Positions 9,001 to 15,040 of a stretch of DNA of 29,207 nucleotides are shown one piece after another (the stretch's first letter is position 1; each line of letters starts with the position of its first letter). Below the pieces are notes generated by a model. It was not told the DNA's origin. It saw only the letters and a list, made by a program, of their open reading frames with translations, and ran no database searches. The stretch is taken from positions 1-29,207 of the IMG/VR virus record IMGVR_UViG_3300020424_000019, one strand, 5' to 3'. The DNA comes from a virus. A program made the translations under genes and the position numbers.

Positions 9001-11765
9001 CTCTCAAACTCAGCCTCTATCCTTTTTCTGGCAAGATCAAAAATCTTACCCATTTTTTCTATTTCTATATTGTGAAGATCTACAGCACCCCTATGTTCTT
9101 CATTTATCTTTTTTAGTATTTCTAAATTTACCTGCTGCTCACTATGATACTTGAGTATCTCAATTCTTTGCTTTTCTATTTCTTTTGTTATTTCAATATT
9201 TTGATCAACTAAATCTTCATATATCTCATCAATAAGTTTGTATCCTTCCTGTTTTAGCTTCTCCATTGATCTAATTAAAGATGTATCTAAAACCTCACCA
9301 TCCTTAATTTCAACAACAGGTAAAATTCCTTTTGAAGCGTCACCTTTTCTTGCAACATTCTCTATTTCATTTACAGCATTTATAAGTGTCTCTTTAATTG
9401 TTTTTCTGACGGTATCGGGATTAAAGATAAGATCACCCAATACATTTCTTTCAAGGTTTACTGATTTTAGAGAATTAAAAATAACATCTGGTAATGATGC
9501 AAATTTGAAATCCTTGTCCTTAAACTCTCTATCTATCCCCTTGTTTAATAAATCTGCTATTTTAAATGCCACATCAGCAAGTTGTTCTATTTTAGGTGTA
9601 TCTCTTCTTACATCTAATATATTTTCTAGCCTAATACTGCTTACTTCTTTTACGACTTTCCTTCTGCTTTGTAAAACCTGTTCAAGTCTGCTTGTCTCAT
9701 TCCTTATTGATTGAAGCAAAATAGATTGTGCAACATCTTCAGTGTTACCCTTATTTATTTGTCCTTCCTGCTCCTCTTTTAATTTTCTTAATTCTTTTCT
9801 TCCTTCTATCAACTTATCAAGTCTTTCTTGAAGTCTTTTAGCAGTTTCAGGTGCAATCATATCAGAAAGACCTAAAAACAAATCTTTAAAGAACTCATTT
9901 ATTTTTAAACCAGGATCAAACCCCAAGAATTTCTTAAAAAAGTCACCTAATGCCTTATCAGCAGAAGGCCTATTTTTAATAGTTGGACCGACTTCCATTG
10001 CATTTGCTGCAGCAGTGCCAAAGTCTAAAAATATTTCAGCAATAAATTCTCTAAGTTTATTAAATTGTTTTTTTAGATTTTCTACACTAAAGAAACTAAA
10101 TTCTGTAGGTGCATTATTTAATTCTTCTAGTCTATTTTTAACATTTAGTATTTCTGCATCTATATCCTTTAACTCATTACTTGCTATTCTGATGTTATCA
10201 CTAAATGCATTAAACTTAGCTACAGATTTTTCAGTTGCCGTAGCATTCTCATCTAAATTATCATTAACGCTTTTAAGTACAGCCTCTGTTGTCCTTGCAT
10301 TGCTATTTACATTTATAAATCCTTTTGCTAAACGATCTGTCTCACCAAAAAATCTTGAAAAAACAACTCCACCTACTGTTGCTAACCCAATAACTGCCTT
10401 TAATGGACCAGAAAAAGCTAAAAGTGCAGCTTTAGCTGCAAGTAATCCTTTTATAAGTCCTGCAGTTCCAAGAATACCAATAAATCCTGCTATAAATGAT
10501 GTTATCTCTATAATATTATCAGCCAAAAATTGAAGAGCCTTACCTAAAGCATTAATTACTCCAGCATTTTCCAACTTCATAATAATTCTTTCCAATCTTT
10601 GGAAAGAAGATACCAATTTTTGATTAGCCTTTATGACCTCAGGATTTCCTGCTATAACAATCCCCAAAGCAGTTTTTATATTAGTAAATGCTTGAGTAAT
10701 TGTTACATCAATTTTTCTAAAGTCTTTATCAATTGTTTGCTGTGCCTCTTGAATTGCTGAAACCAAAACTTTTGTGGTAATTAGCCCTTCTGATGCAAAC
10801 TTACGAAGCTCACCTAGAGTGATTCCTAAAGATTTAGATATTTCTTGTGCAAGATTTGGAGCTAATTCCAAGATGGAACGAAGTTCATCACCTTGTAATC
10901 TACCTGAAGCTAAGGCCTGAGATAGCTGAACAATTGCATTTCTAGATTCTTCTGCAGTTGCTCCAGCAATTTGGAAGGATTTTGAGATTGTAGATACTAC
11001 ATTTGATAAAGCAATTGTGTCTTTTGCCAACTCTCTAGAATTTCTACCAACCCTAGAAAATAAATTACCAATAGTGAAAAGTGGTTGTCTTGTCTCTAAA
11101 GCAATCCTTTTTACTGATTCAAAGTTTGCCCTAAATACACTAGTATCTTGATTTACTAAACGAATTCTATTTTGGATTAAAATAAACTGATCTGTAATTC
11201 TTATCAAAGCTCCTATTAAGTTCACCTTGATAAATCCAATAACTGCTGCTTGTAACTGATAAAAAAGATATTCATTTCTCTTGATAATATCACCAAGACC
11301 CATCTGTTTCTTTTTTAAATCATCAGTCGCTTTTGTAGCCTTTGCAGTAGCTTTAGTTACTTGTGTTGTAGCAGTTGCATTTGTTACAGATTGCCTAGAA
11401 AGACTTTGCATTCTTTGCTGCAAGTTAGCAATATGACCCTGCTGTTTTTTCAGTGCTGTATTTAGTTTTTGTATTTGACTTTCTAGATTTTTGTTGTCTG
11501 TCCTTAGTTGATTGATTAGTTTCCTGTATTTGGACAGAGAACCCCCTGCCAGTTTTGTCATGATTTTTTCCATCTTGACAATCGGGGCTACTGCCTTGTT
11601 GACAGCTTGTTCAATACGATCTAAGGAGTTTTCTAGACTTTTGAGGGATTTATTGGACTTTTTGGAGGATTTCTCAACATTTTCAAGACGTTTGTCTAAA
11701 TTATTGAGGCCTTTTGCAGCTTCCTTGGTATCTACGAAGATATTCATCAAGGCACTATAGGACAT
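1..11765 (-). CDS. giant tail tape measure protein (C-terminus outside window)
   Basis: This ORF is open from the ATG at 11765 to the left edge, at least 3,921 residues with no stop. The tape measure protein sets tail length and is threaded inside the tail tube. Residues about 200-340 carry the classical tape-measure N-terminal domain (GRLQGDELRSI near 288, followed by LAQEISKSLGITLGELRKFA). Before it lies a coiled coil (about 10-140). A hydrophobic helix region sits at about 415-445, and charged coiled coils fill about 500-1150. A Gly/Ala-rich hydrophobic stretch is near 1250. Residues about 1780-2490 are degenerate 19-residue repeats and 2490-2820 are 40-residue repeats. Two copies of a GGEY(I/V)INK module lie near 2907 and 3577, and repeat-like units return near the edge. 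An AGAGG ribosome site precedes the start, two codons after the chaperone stop. Function is confident; the true length is unknown. Confidence 0.93.
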   Translation of the reverse strand, partial: MSYSALMNIFVDTKEAAKGLNNLDKRLENVEKSSKKSNKSLKSLENSLDRIEQAVNKAVAPIVKMEKIMTKLAGGSLSKYRKLINQLRTDNKNLESQIQKLNTALKKQQGHIANLQQRMQSLSRQSVTNATATTQVTKATAKATKATDDLKKKQMGLGDIIKRNEYLFYQLQAAVIGFIKVNLIGALIRITDQFILIQNRIRLVNQDTSVFRANFESVKRIALETRQPLFTIGNLFSRVGRNSRELAKDTIALSNVVSTISKSFQIAGATAEESRNAIVQLSQALASGRLQGDELRSILELAPNLAQEISKSLGITLGELRKFASEGLITTKVLVSAIQEAQQTIDKDFRKIDVTITQAFTNIKTALGIVIAGNPEVIKANQKLVSSFQRLERIIMKLENAGVINALGKALQFLADNIIEITSFIAGFIGILGTAGLIKGLLAAKAALLAFSGPLKAVIGLATVGGVVFSRFFGETDRLAKGFINVNSNARTTEAVLKSVNDNLDENATATEKSVAKFNAFSDNIRIASNELKDIDAEILNVKNRLEELNNAPTEFSFFSVENLKKQFNKLREFIAEIFLDFGTAAANAMEVGPTIKNRPSADKALGDFFKKFLGFDPGLKINEFFKDLFLGLSDMIAPETAKRLQERLDKLIEGRKELRKLKEEQEGQINKGNTEDVAQSILLQSIRNETSRLEQVLQSRRKVVKEVSSIRLENILDVRRDTPKIEQLADVAFKIADLLNKGIDREFKDKDFKFASLPDVIFNSLKSVNLERNVLGDLIFNPDTVRKTIKETLINAVNEIENVARKGDASKGILPVVEIKDGEVLDTSLIRSMEKLKQEGYKLIDEIYEDLVDQNIEITKEIEKQRIEILKYHSEQQVNLEILKKINEEHRGAVDLHNIEIEKMGKIFDLARKRIEAEFESGEIDFDRYINSIARLQVEELYSKNIFEQKKVTKDINFAEKERLKTVKEINKVASAEKEVDLINNGVVGLRKRLEIFDLESSLRRESYISKVQEDILDKGALDKAIEQFDKREAAKKQLIELNEQRRIALDLEKGIFDYSDQFLLTQVKISNLRRSREVLSNFVNPEVMSAVEQYNQSIIQFARNNNIGRDSINQINESFGDIEATILKIDPSKLFDLGLEESDLKRLEQQIDLLKETLKLQIKLTNESKKPDSFFKQFYNDVIGANSILGQFIKEFDKAYERPVSLDPRGTRPPGSREYTGPSGYDPAPEQSFGEKASSFASASIDEAGAAVGAGVSAGMSVTNLILIKYFSDLTDAVMENESMQRAIEQSGYEKGIEVVADGIADLALSISSVFSPIYQLLKVFNGFRRMLFKSFAKIFDPLSRAFESLTPAIIYLSAFLQTLFVVFDQLIGGLTDILGRILGFLTGTVDDGYKSLSLLEAERDALTDIEEALSGVGDVLQKIDDVLFDIVNSSLNLAAPTVKLETATEKYNELYAAASALGADSEEFDEFSAFAKEFLQQSQDIFKSSSKYQEIYNKVIADITSVTDDFVDELGDEVTAKLQAGAFDLKIAGSDLATSIDQIVDKYREGTIEFMGLIDFMSYKIDQIDKDIELREIAEFGNIDVGAEFARYAEMRGQAISSTTLEQDLAQIDTGRGFQSGIRPEIGDIDPSGAVKLRTGPDLTGIDLAGILGSLVQAVIDGIKEFLETIFGTFAEFLKFIMDPILRLTGNFLTFINEFITGFFSIFKGADGNFTALLEALFQGLFDIVGNGQFVTFVESFFTNLFGIFTGPSFQDFLDGLFSFIPDMATSIGDFLTYLFTPILKLDLNPLHYLFGNSPNGVLAPITALVGKILGADFLAGILQPITGILVDVGDWVTAVLVDPITSMGDVDLVSWVSSVLIEPLRNLSINIVDYLTSVLYPILTISEIDIGSYISAVLNPILRMGELLIDDFLSVVLEPITSITGITGDDLINKLTEPFSNLTTSFSQFLTGTDGNGGVLGPITKLTGGSFQDLLDAVFKPISDLGSLDIGDWTKSVITDPIGTLGQLNVADFIDEILKPISNIGSLDIADWTQNILIDPLQNLSIDATSFMDIILDPIKNITGINTDSIIDALLSPLDNLSKIDAATFIQKVLTDPLSTITEIDAGDFVSKITNPIVGLVVDYNDFLTELFKPIVGLDINVDEFLKKITDPLSKITGIDFDKFLDELFKPLAGLTVSIGQFITNIFQPLVDMAQIDPLKYLFGNSPTGIFGPIEKMADIDVAEFLNGILKPISEISVETVDWISSVIKEPLSNLGITVTNFLTELFKPISGLDVSVTTFLNNLFSFLSGFTIGTIDFLDRIFRPITGVAVTITQFISDLFDHIFSGTPKDLMDAAGEFMSEIFAGTPMNLATAAVNLIEDLFSGESMPLVDAALDLLGKAFDVSSEAINFVSYIRDLLSQAIKSFLPAEAIDFVAYIENLLDSVLTNVTSIDIGKIIEDAITGIEVFATEFLDTVLKPIIGLTVDYNEFIAKLLKPITDIAVDYNVFLQDFFGALFTGDAVGMGKAVEDLLNKLFTGVAQPLGDLANKLINIAFDMLNPMTLVDLYSDLIDMAFGSGTAKSLKDLAEDLITKAFEVTGAMALLDLAEDLLGMAFGGGQPLTFENLANTIIDYAFNLTSSAMSLSTLAGDLLDMAFGEGTAKSLTSLAEDLISKAFEVTGGMALATLAQDILNMAFGGGGQALTPQGLADALIDYAFNLTSSAMSLATLARDLLDMAFGSGTAQSLTKLAEDLVKMAFQATGGMALLTLAQDILGMAFGGGQAMTFQNLANSLINYAFNLTSGAMTLTTLASDLISKAFSGGSPYSLQSLGNSLYSAAFDFTTSSFDFVSKLSTAATNLLTGGSFDLGDWLGTQLGNLTATVFSGIPLLPNPFHQFLPQTPKYLIEFGEGGAVPEFSDGGMLKGPSHAQGGIKATVNGAPIEMEGGEYIINKRSVAALGLPALDFINNIGRMKTEDKPPELNKEFRPMFANGGYTNVYADAYSGAGFSENDINKRRLTDPNFVSQLANIQLLDFEAKTGGTISQILGGDVGVDLGVNLPRSLHEGFGSVTVPAGIQSIFQILGLSNPYPGGGSASYGGSGMFSSGGLVKTPADRSRANTLQNKSNSIPNLLLRIQEGSSESLLGGVKLEMGVVDGLTEGIFNFAYTPYKGFPPGIKEMIENLGNTVMDIASSVGEIISDIVIKINDAVNLLISNVHSVISTITNTVFNWVSTLFGLTGSTTTTTTKEISWDSVYEIGAEILDLFSGGAGDARIGAILKSSVSNEAVNEISDRVDRLFAFVTSNPSGIDLTNRQNGSSSSEISGGFMSEMKSWMDQYSYSQKNVEHELVILKKAIIGGIAVRNAFAGPDGYNQPYTYYAGNSLSYPYNHLSPTSGSYGSQDQKITYNRNPFHTAEDNRYTSYAGSGVKTATEFFGIPDTFGASHPSYSHAGYRYSGGRGYLGYSSLGSASIPSKTGKFSEIFGRKGSSLLPGGFTASNYRGDLRQKFYDSYSDFGSNRFDKYVFLHNVIDVARGDAYRRATGFPEYMPYDLMNFNPNKIKIGGPYGGDNVFRGALYSMYLERAKARGETGGKIVGPSHSMGGVDIELEGGEYVINKTSASHIGIKNLDNLNKIGIAKYQNGGVVARRDYNYDLVDAISNITGNRLTGGTDPEISSVYNSLTGSNLDPSLAATFTEIFGEPTEVFSGIDTTGVDVGSGGGIGGTGDTGGIGTGTINVTLTEAEYLNYLMKPLDNIIVGFENYLNYLTDPLPSSVEPISYLTHIFTPIIGMDIISDDDYLALLFLPVDNISVSSGAITSSFTSMIDNVSIDNTSINSSITDLFDSISISNESFNASLDDQLSTIFSVSLSKEEYIDLVFGPFSNVEGLDSSAFDSLFTGVENIDFSGFGDTLVTKVSTSFDPFLAKISEYTEAIAIPESV
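955..1040 (-). other. GGEYVINK module, copy 2 (tape measure residues about 3577-3602)
   Basis: The peptide GPSHSMGGVDIELEGGEYV is followed by INKTS. It matches copy 1 but lacks that copy's short insert. It is in frame with the ATG at 11765, which also supports one unbroken reading frame across the region. Confidence 0.7.
2950..3050 (-). other. GGEYIINK module, copy 1 (tape measure residues about 2905-2938)
   Basis: The peptide runs GPSHAQGGI, then a short insert (KATVNGAPIEM), then EGGEYIINKRS. It is Gly-rich and occurs again about 670 residues later in the same protein. I recognise this motif as common in the C-terminal parts of tape measure and other virion proteins of environmental phages. 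Its function is not known to me. Confidence 0.7.
3290..4290 (-). repeat. tandem 40-residue repeats inside the tape measure gene
   Basis: About 120-base units alternate between two types, giving a super-period of about 243-246 bases. One type reads like GGGQ-LTFQNLANSLINYAFNLTS, the other like GSGTAQSLTKLAEDL. Both share an LAxDLLxMAFG core. The shared CCAAAAGCCAT-like string recurs near 3487, 3604, 3730, 3850, 3973 and 4093. An 18-base string near 3637 recurs at about 3883. The high DNA identity suggests recent unit duplication. Confidence 0.85.
4810..6420 (-). repeat. degenerate 19-residue (about 57-base) repeats in the tape measure gene
   Basis: The protein repeats a pattern like I-D-x3-F-L-x3-x-x-P-(L/I)-x-x-(I/L)-x-x-I about every 19 residues, for example ITDPLSKITGIDFDKFLDEL followed by FKPLAGL. 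On DNA the proline/glycine turn recurs near 5299, 5352, 5405, 5463, 5520, 5581, 5637, 5693, 5749 and 5810, a spacing of 53-61 bases. Tape measure proteins are known to carry periodic aromatic or hydrophobic repeats. A Pro-punctuated 19-residue version this long is notable. Confidence 0.75.
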
Positions 11766-11768
11766 TTC

Positions 11769-12269
11769 TTACCTCTTCTTTGTATTTAGACTAGCCGTTC
11801 TTCTAGGAATAGGCCGAGAATAATTCTTTTGGGGACCAGCATTTGCTGATTTTGCAGAATTCTTTTTCTTTTCTCTTTCTTGTTTGTCTTTCTCTTCCTT
11901 TTGTCTATGGGAAAATAATTCCATTTCAATCTGGAAGATCGTTTCGTAGATCTCTGTTTCATTGGCCCCATAGCGTGTCAAGTGCATGTCTATGGCCTCC
12001 TCTCTCAAAGGAGTTTCACCAAATCCCCGATCTCTTCCTGTCACATCCAGATACTTCCATCTTTCTAGACAGAATGCATTAAATGGATTGATCTCTTTTT
12101 CGTTAAGTGGACAAATATGGCAGGGAGGACCAGATTCCTCATCCTCCCAAATGTCAGCAAACTGACAACACCATTCCATTCTAAAAGCATTATCTGCATG
12201 GATTCCATGTATCGGAGAATCTGCTTCGTAGTAGACTTTCCTGGTATGAATATCCAGCAGAAACTTTAG
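11769..12269 (-). CDS. tail assembly chaperone T-extension, made as a -1 frameshift fusion with the upstream gene
   Basis: This frame has no good start of its own until an ATG at 12179, which lacks a ribosome site. It is open right from the frameshift site of the preceding gene. After slippage the protein continues L-K-F-L-L-D-I-H-T-R-K-V-Y-Y-E and then through MEWCCQFADIW to the stop at 11769. That adds 166 residues and makes a 287-residue fusion. It contains four cysteines near the junction (CC, then PPCHIC) that could bind a metal, and ends in a highly charged Lys/Glu-rich tail. In lambda-like phages the G and GT proteins load the tape measure and recruit tube subunits; position between tube and tape measure genes fits exactly. 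If the 136-residue ORF from 12179 were instead translated alone, it would be an unknown small protein; I think this less likely. Confidence 0.85.
   Translation of the reverse strand, partial: LKFLLDIHTRKVYYEADSPIHGIHADNAFRMEWCCQFADIWEDEESGPPCHICPLNEKEINPFNAFCLERWKYLDVTGRDRGFGETPLREEAIDMHLTRYGANETEIYETIFQIEMELFSHRQKEEKDKQEREKKKNSAKSANAGPQKNYSRPIPRRTASLNTKKR
12237..12263 (-). promoter_or_regulatory. candidate frameshift-stimulating hairpin
   Basis: Five bases after the slippery heptamer the minus strand can fold as TTTC (TG bulge) CTGG (A bulge) TA, loop TTCA, TACCAG, GAAA. The spacing is within the usual 5-9 bases for stimulatory structures. The stem is modest (10 pairs with two bulges), so it is a candidate only. 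Confidence 0.5.
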
Positions 12270-12631
12270 TTTTTTTCCTGAATCCCTAACTGCTCCCTAG
12301 ATTTGTTTTCCAGTTCTGCAAGAAGTTCTTCAATCAAAGGTTGCAAAGCAGGATTTCGGAACCATTCCTTTTTGACTTCCTCTGTGCATTCAACAGTTAC
12401 CCCTGACTCATCCACAACATTGGACCAGCCTACACAACAACGAACCCACTGATCTTCTAAGAAGTTGGAAATTCCTTTGTTGTTTTTTACTCTGCGCTCA
12501 TAAATCCTTGACATCTCATGTCGAGTAAGTGGACGCATTTCAAAATAAACGTCTTCAAGCTCCTTATTGGTTTCAGCACCAGGGCATTGAATCAGAAAGG
12601 TTTCTTGAAGTTTACTTGGAACAAAAGACAT
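12266..12631 (-). CDS. tail assembly chaperone (lambda G-like)
   Basis: This 121-residue protein lies between the tube genes and the tape measure gene, the standard place for the tail assembly chaperone. It is acidic and mostly helical, with conserved-looking stretches FEMRPLTRHEMSRIYERRV in the N-terminal half, WSNVVDESGVTVECTEE in the middle, and a C-terminal helix EELLAELENKSREQLG. It ends exactly at an A AAA AAC slippery site, so a minority of ribosomes should produce the longer GT-type fusion. The assignment rests on position, frameshift and size; the sequence family itself I recognise only weakly. The start is the ATG at 12631 with a GGGG-containing weak ribosome site. Confidence 0.82.
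   Translation of the reverse strand: MSFVPSKLQETFLIQCPGAETNKELEDVYFEMRPLTRHEMSRIYERRVKNNKGISNFLEDQWVRCCVGWSNVVDESGVTVECTEEVKKEWFRNPALQPLIEELLAELENKSREQLGIQEKN
12269..12275 (-). promoter_or_regulatory. programmed -1 ribosomal frameshift slippery heptamer A AAA AAC
   Basis: The upstream chaperone gene ends GAA AAA AAC TAA on the minus strand. The heptamer A AAA AAC is in the correct zero-frame phase and abuts the TAA stop (12268-12266). Slipping by -1 enters the 166-codon open frame that ends at 11769. This is one of the most efficient bacterial slippery sequences, and it lies in the gene pair where such sites are conserved. Confidence 0.88.
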
Positions 12632-12655
12632 AAATTACCCCATTTTTAGTTAGAT

Positions 12656-12692
12656 GCCCCATTAGTATTAGAAGGAGACACAAGGATGGGGC
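12656..12692 (-). other. inverted repeat in the chaperone leader
   Basis: A 7-base perfect inverted repeat GCCCCAT/ATGGGGC brackets a 23-base loop in the 78-base gap upstream of the chaperone. A third ATGGGG lies just before the chaperone start, so the 5' arm could alternatively pair with the ribosome-binding region. No T-tract follows, so it is not a plain terminator. Confidence 0.4.
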
Positions 12693-12709
12693 AACCTTGA
12701 GGACCGATC

Positions 12710-12892
12710 CTAGTCTCCAGCTTTTTCCTCAGAAATTGAATGAGTAAAGAAAGGGAAGACAAAAGGTGTCAATCCCCAATGATACTTATATCCATAGATA
12801 TGAGAATCATCTACTTTCTTCTTTTCTGAAGAATCCTTTGACTTATCCATTACTGGATTAGTCATCCTATAAGAAAATGAACCGGAAAACAT
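12710..12892 (-). CDS. small hypothetical protein, tail region
   Basis: The 60-residue product starts at an ATG that overlaps the preceding gene's stop in a TAATG junction, a sign of translational coupling. The N-terminal half is basic and polar with a Lys/Ser-rich patch (DKSKDSSEKKK). The C-terminal half is aromatic-rich (YGYKYHWGLTPFVFPFF). There is no clear membrane segment, and I do not recognise it. Its position between tube protein and chaperone genes suggests a tail assembly or tube accessory role. The same spot in other siphoviruses often holds unnamed small proteins. Confidence 0.6.
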   Translation of the reverse strand: MFSGSFSYRMTNPVMDKSKDSSEKKKVDDSHIYGYKYHWGLTPFVFPFFTHSISEEKAGD

Positions 12893-13188
12893 TATTCGTC
12901 ATCTTCGTCAGAAGATGCAGAGCTTCCCCAACTTGTTCCACTTGAAGAACTTGAAGTCGATGCTGGATAAGGATCTTCGGAAAATGAACAAGCTCCATGC
13001 TTGTAAATTCTCTGAATAAAATCATCAATGGATGATGAGTCACTCATGATCTTTGAAAGTAATGCCCATGCATCTGGACTTGCATATCCAGTAGGAGTAC
13101 TCATTGGTTTCCCAGCAGTATTTTCTGCATAGAAATTATAAGAAACCTTGCTATCTCCTACTTGGATTTTGTAAGAATACTTGTTCAT
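12892..13188 (-). CDS. small hypothetical protein with Ser-rich acidic tail
   Basis: The 98-residue product overlaps the tail tube stop in an ATGA junction and is itself coupled to the next gene by TAATG. The N-terminal 75 residues look folded, with beta-like MNKYSYKIQVGDSKVSYNFY followed by helical ALLSKIMSDSSSIDDFIQRIY. The last 25 residues are a low-complexity Ser/Thr-rich stretch ending in the acidic DEDDE. I do not recognise a family. The tight coupling to the tube gene suggests stoichiometric or regulatory linkage to tail tube assembly, which is inference. Confidence 0.65.
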   Translation of the reverse strand: MNKYSYKIQVGDSKVSYNFYAENTAGKPMSTPTGYASPDAWALLSKIMSDSSSIDDFIQRIYKHGACSFSEDPYPASTSSSSSGTSWGSSASSDEDDE

Positions 13189-15029
13189 CTGTACCTCAAG
13201 AAAAATTTGTTAGCATCATCAGTTTCACCAAGATTACCACGAATCACAGTGAAGGGGATGTCAATTTGGGTAGCACCATCTGCATCAGCAGGAGTAGGCA
13301 CTTCAAAGAATGCTGAAGCAGCACCCATCTCAATAATTTTCCCATCAACACTTCCTGCTCTCACACCAATAGATCTCCGTGGCTCTTCACGCAAGGAATT
13401 CATAAACTGGAAGTCTTTTGGTCTAAGCAAAAGAGTAACTGATCCAGTAATTGTTGGCTCGTTGATAACATAGCTTGCAGCAGGAAATTCTTCTCCAGAC
13501 ATTTCTGTCAAAGCAGGAGTAGTAATTGCTCTATCGAAATCAAAGTTTACAGATGTAACATCCAACGCATTACCAAGATTGAATAAGTGACTTGTTGTTG
13601 CTGAAGTAGCCGATGCTAAGGCATTTGCATCTGTTACATTAGCAGTCCCTGGATTATAATGTAGAAGATCATTGCCTGTATCTTTTACTGCATCTGCAAT
13701 AAATACTTGAACTTTTCTTTGATCCAAGACAGTTGTGCTTAGAGCAGCATCTGGCATATGAGGTATCAAATAAAAGGCTTCTGATGATGCTGCAGCAATA
13801 GTGTCTGTACTGTCTGAACCACCAAGAGTGACAATATCTCCAGAAATAGCTTTTACTTCATAGGGACCATGATCTGTGTCACCTTGAGCAGCTGATTTTC
13901 TTCTTATTTTTACAAATGATCCTGCAGTAAAACTTCCTGCAACTGTTTGTGTGTAAAGAACATCACTAGCATTCACTGCGCTATCCTTGAAGTGCCTTTT
14001 CGGAGCAGTTACTTTTACATTAAAAGTTCCACTTGAGTGAATTGTCTCTACTATATTCGTATCAGCAGTAGCACTACCACCCTCACCTGTTATTTCAGCG
14101 GTTCCTGTATAAAAAACTCTATTTGACTGGAATCCACTTGTATAGGTTACAGCACCATCTTTTGCAAAAGTAACACTAAATGATGTTGGTAATGCACCAG
14201 TTGCTGTGTACATCTGAATTGCATCTTCAGTAAATTGACGGCTATGGACAGTCAAAGTCTGAGAGATGTTTTTAAGAAAATAAGAAACAACTGTGCAATT
14301 TGATCCAGTAATTGCTGTATTACCAGATCCAGAAGTTGTGCTTGATGATCCAGAAGCATACCCATTATGAGCAAAACTCATAAATTTTGTTCCTCCAAAA
14401 CATCGACTAAGAATTACATCTTCTTTTGGAAGGGCCATCACAACTTTTGAAACTTGAGCAGTATTCCCACTCATATTTAAAGAGGTAGCAGCAACTTTTG
14501 CTAAATAACTAATAGTTGGTGAAGATCCAGATAGTGAGACAGCATGGACCATAAATGTTCCATTAGCATTTACATCATTAGTTCCACTAACTACAATAGT
14601 GTCACCTACAGCCATCCCATCAAATTTTCCTGCACCAGAAGCAGTGAGTGTTACAGTAGCCAACCCACCAACATCAGCACCTTCTGTGGGAGTGCAGTTA
14701 CCAATACTTGCTGCCGTTATAGAAGTAGTTCGTCCACCTGGTTTTGCATAATATTCTAAATCAAAAGTAGAATACTCCATGTAGTTTAGTACACGGTCAG
14801 TGGTGATCAACTCAGGGCCAATCTCACTGGTATCTGAATAGTTACCCTGCTGACCAATAACAGGAACTGTTACAAGACCAAAGGCATCTGTGTCCGTATC
14901 TGAAAGGTGTTTTGGTCTTTGTGGAAGTTCATTGGTTGCATCAGTAAAAATAGTTCCATTGACTGACTCTGGAACTAAAAACACAATTGCCGACCTGGAC
15001 CTATTTAATCCTAAATCTGCTAAAGCCAT
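13185..15029 (-). CDS. major tail tube protein with large inserted beta domains
   Basis: The 614-residue protein builds the tail tube around the tape measure. The family core is split. Residues 1-97 (ending near STFDLEYYAKPGG) and 196-222 (ALPKEDVILSRCFGGTKF) flank an insert at about 100-195 containing VGDTIVVSGTNDVNANGTF. A second extra region at about 310-425 includes FTAGSFVKIRRKSAAQ. The C-terminal part, about 480-614, is typical tube sequence (SVNFDFDRAITTPALTEMSG, then VTLLLRPKDFQFMNSLREEP) and ends in a beta strand. Common tube proteins are 200-400 residues, so this one is enlarged. The inserts probably decorate the tube surface. A strong AAGGAG ribosome site lies 7 bases before the ATG. 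Neighbours are the tail terminator upstream and chaperones downstream. Confidence 0.88.
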   Translation of the reverse strand: MALADLGLNRSRSAIVFLVPESVNGTIFTDATNELPQRPKHLSDTDTDAFGLVTVPVIGQQGNYSDTSEIGPELITTDRVLNYMEYSTFDLEYYAKPGGRTTSITAASIGNCTPTEGADVGGLATVTLTASGAGKFDGMAVGDTIVVSGTNDVNANGTFMVHAVSLSGSSPTISYLAKVAATSLNMSGNTAQVSKVVMALPKEDVILSRCFGGTKFMSFAHNGYASGSSSTTSGSGNTAITGSNCTVVSYFLKNISQTLTVHSRQFTEDAIQMYTATGALPTSFSVTFAKDGAVTYTSGFQSNRVFYTGTAEITGEGGSATADTNIVETIHSSGTFNVKVTAPKRHFKDSAVNASDVLYTQTVAGSFTAGSFVKIRRKSAAQGDTDHGPYEVKAISGDIVTLGGSDSTDTIAAASSEAFYLIPHMPDAALSTTVLDQRKVQVFIADAVKDTGNDLLHYNPGTANVTDANALASATSATTSHLFNLGNALDVTSVNFDFDRAITTPALTEMSGEEFPAASYVINEPTITGSVTLLLRPKDFQFMNSLREEPRRSIGVRAGSVDGKIIEMGAASAFFEVPTPADADGATQIDIPFTVIRGNLGETDDANKFFLRYR

Positions 15030-15040
15030 CTCAAATCTCC

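Noticed and set aside
9238-10533. Rightward open frames of 158 and 172 residues (9238-9714 and 10015-10533)
   Set aside because: They are Ser/Leu/Phe-rich antisense readings of the tape measure gene, with no ribosome sites or recognisable domains. The opposite strand is continuously coding.
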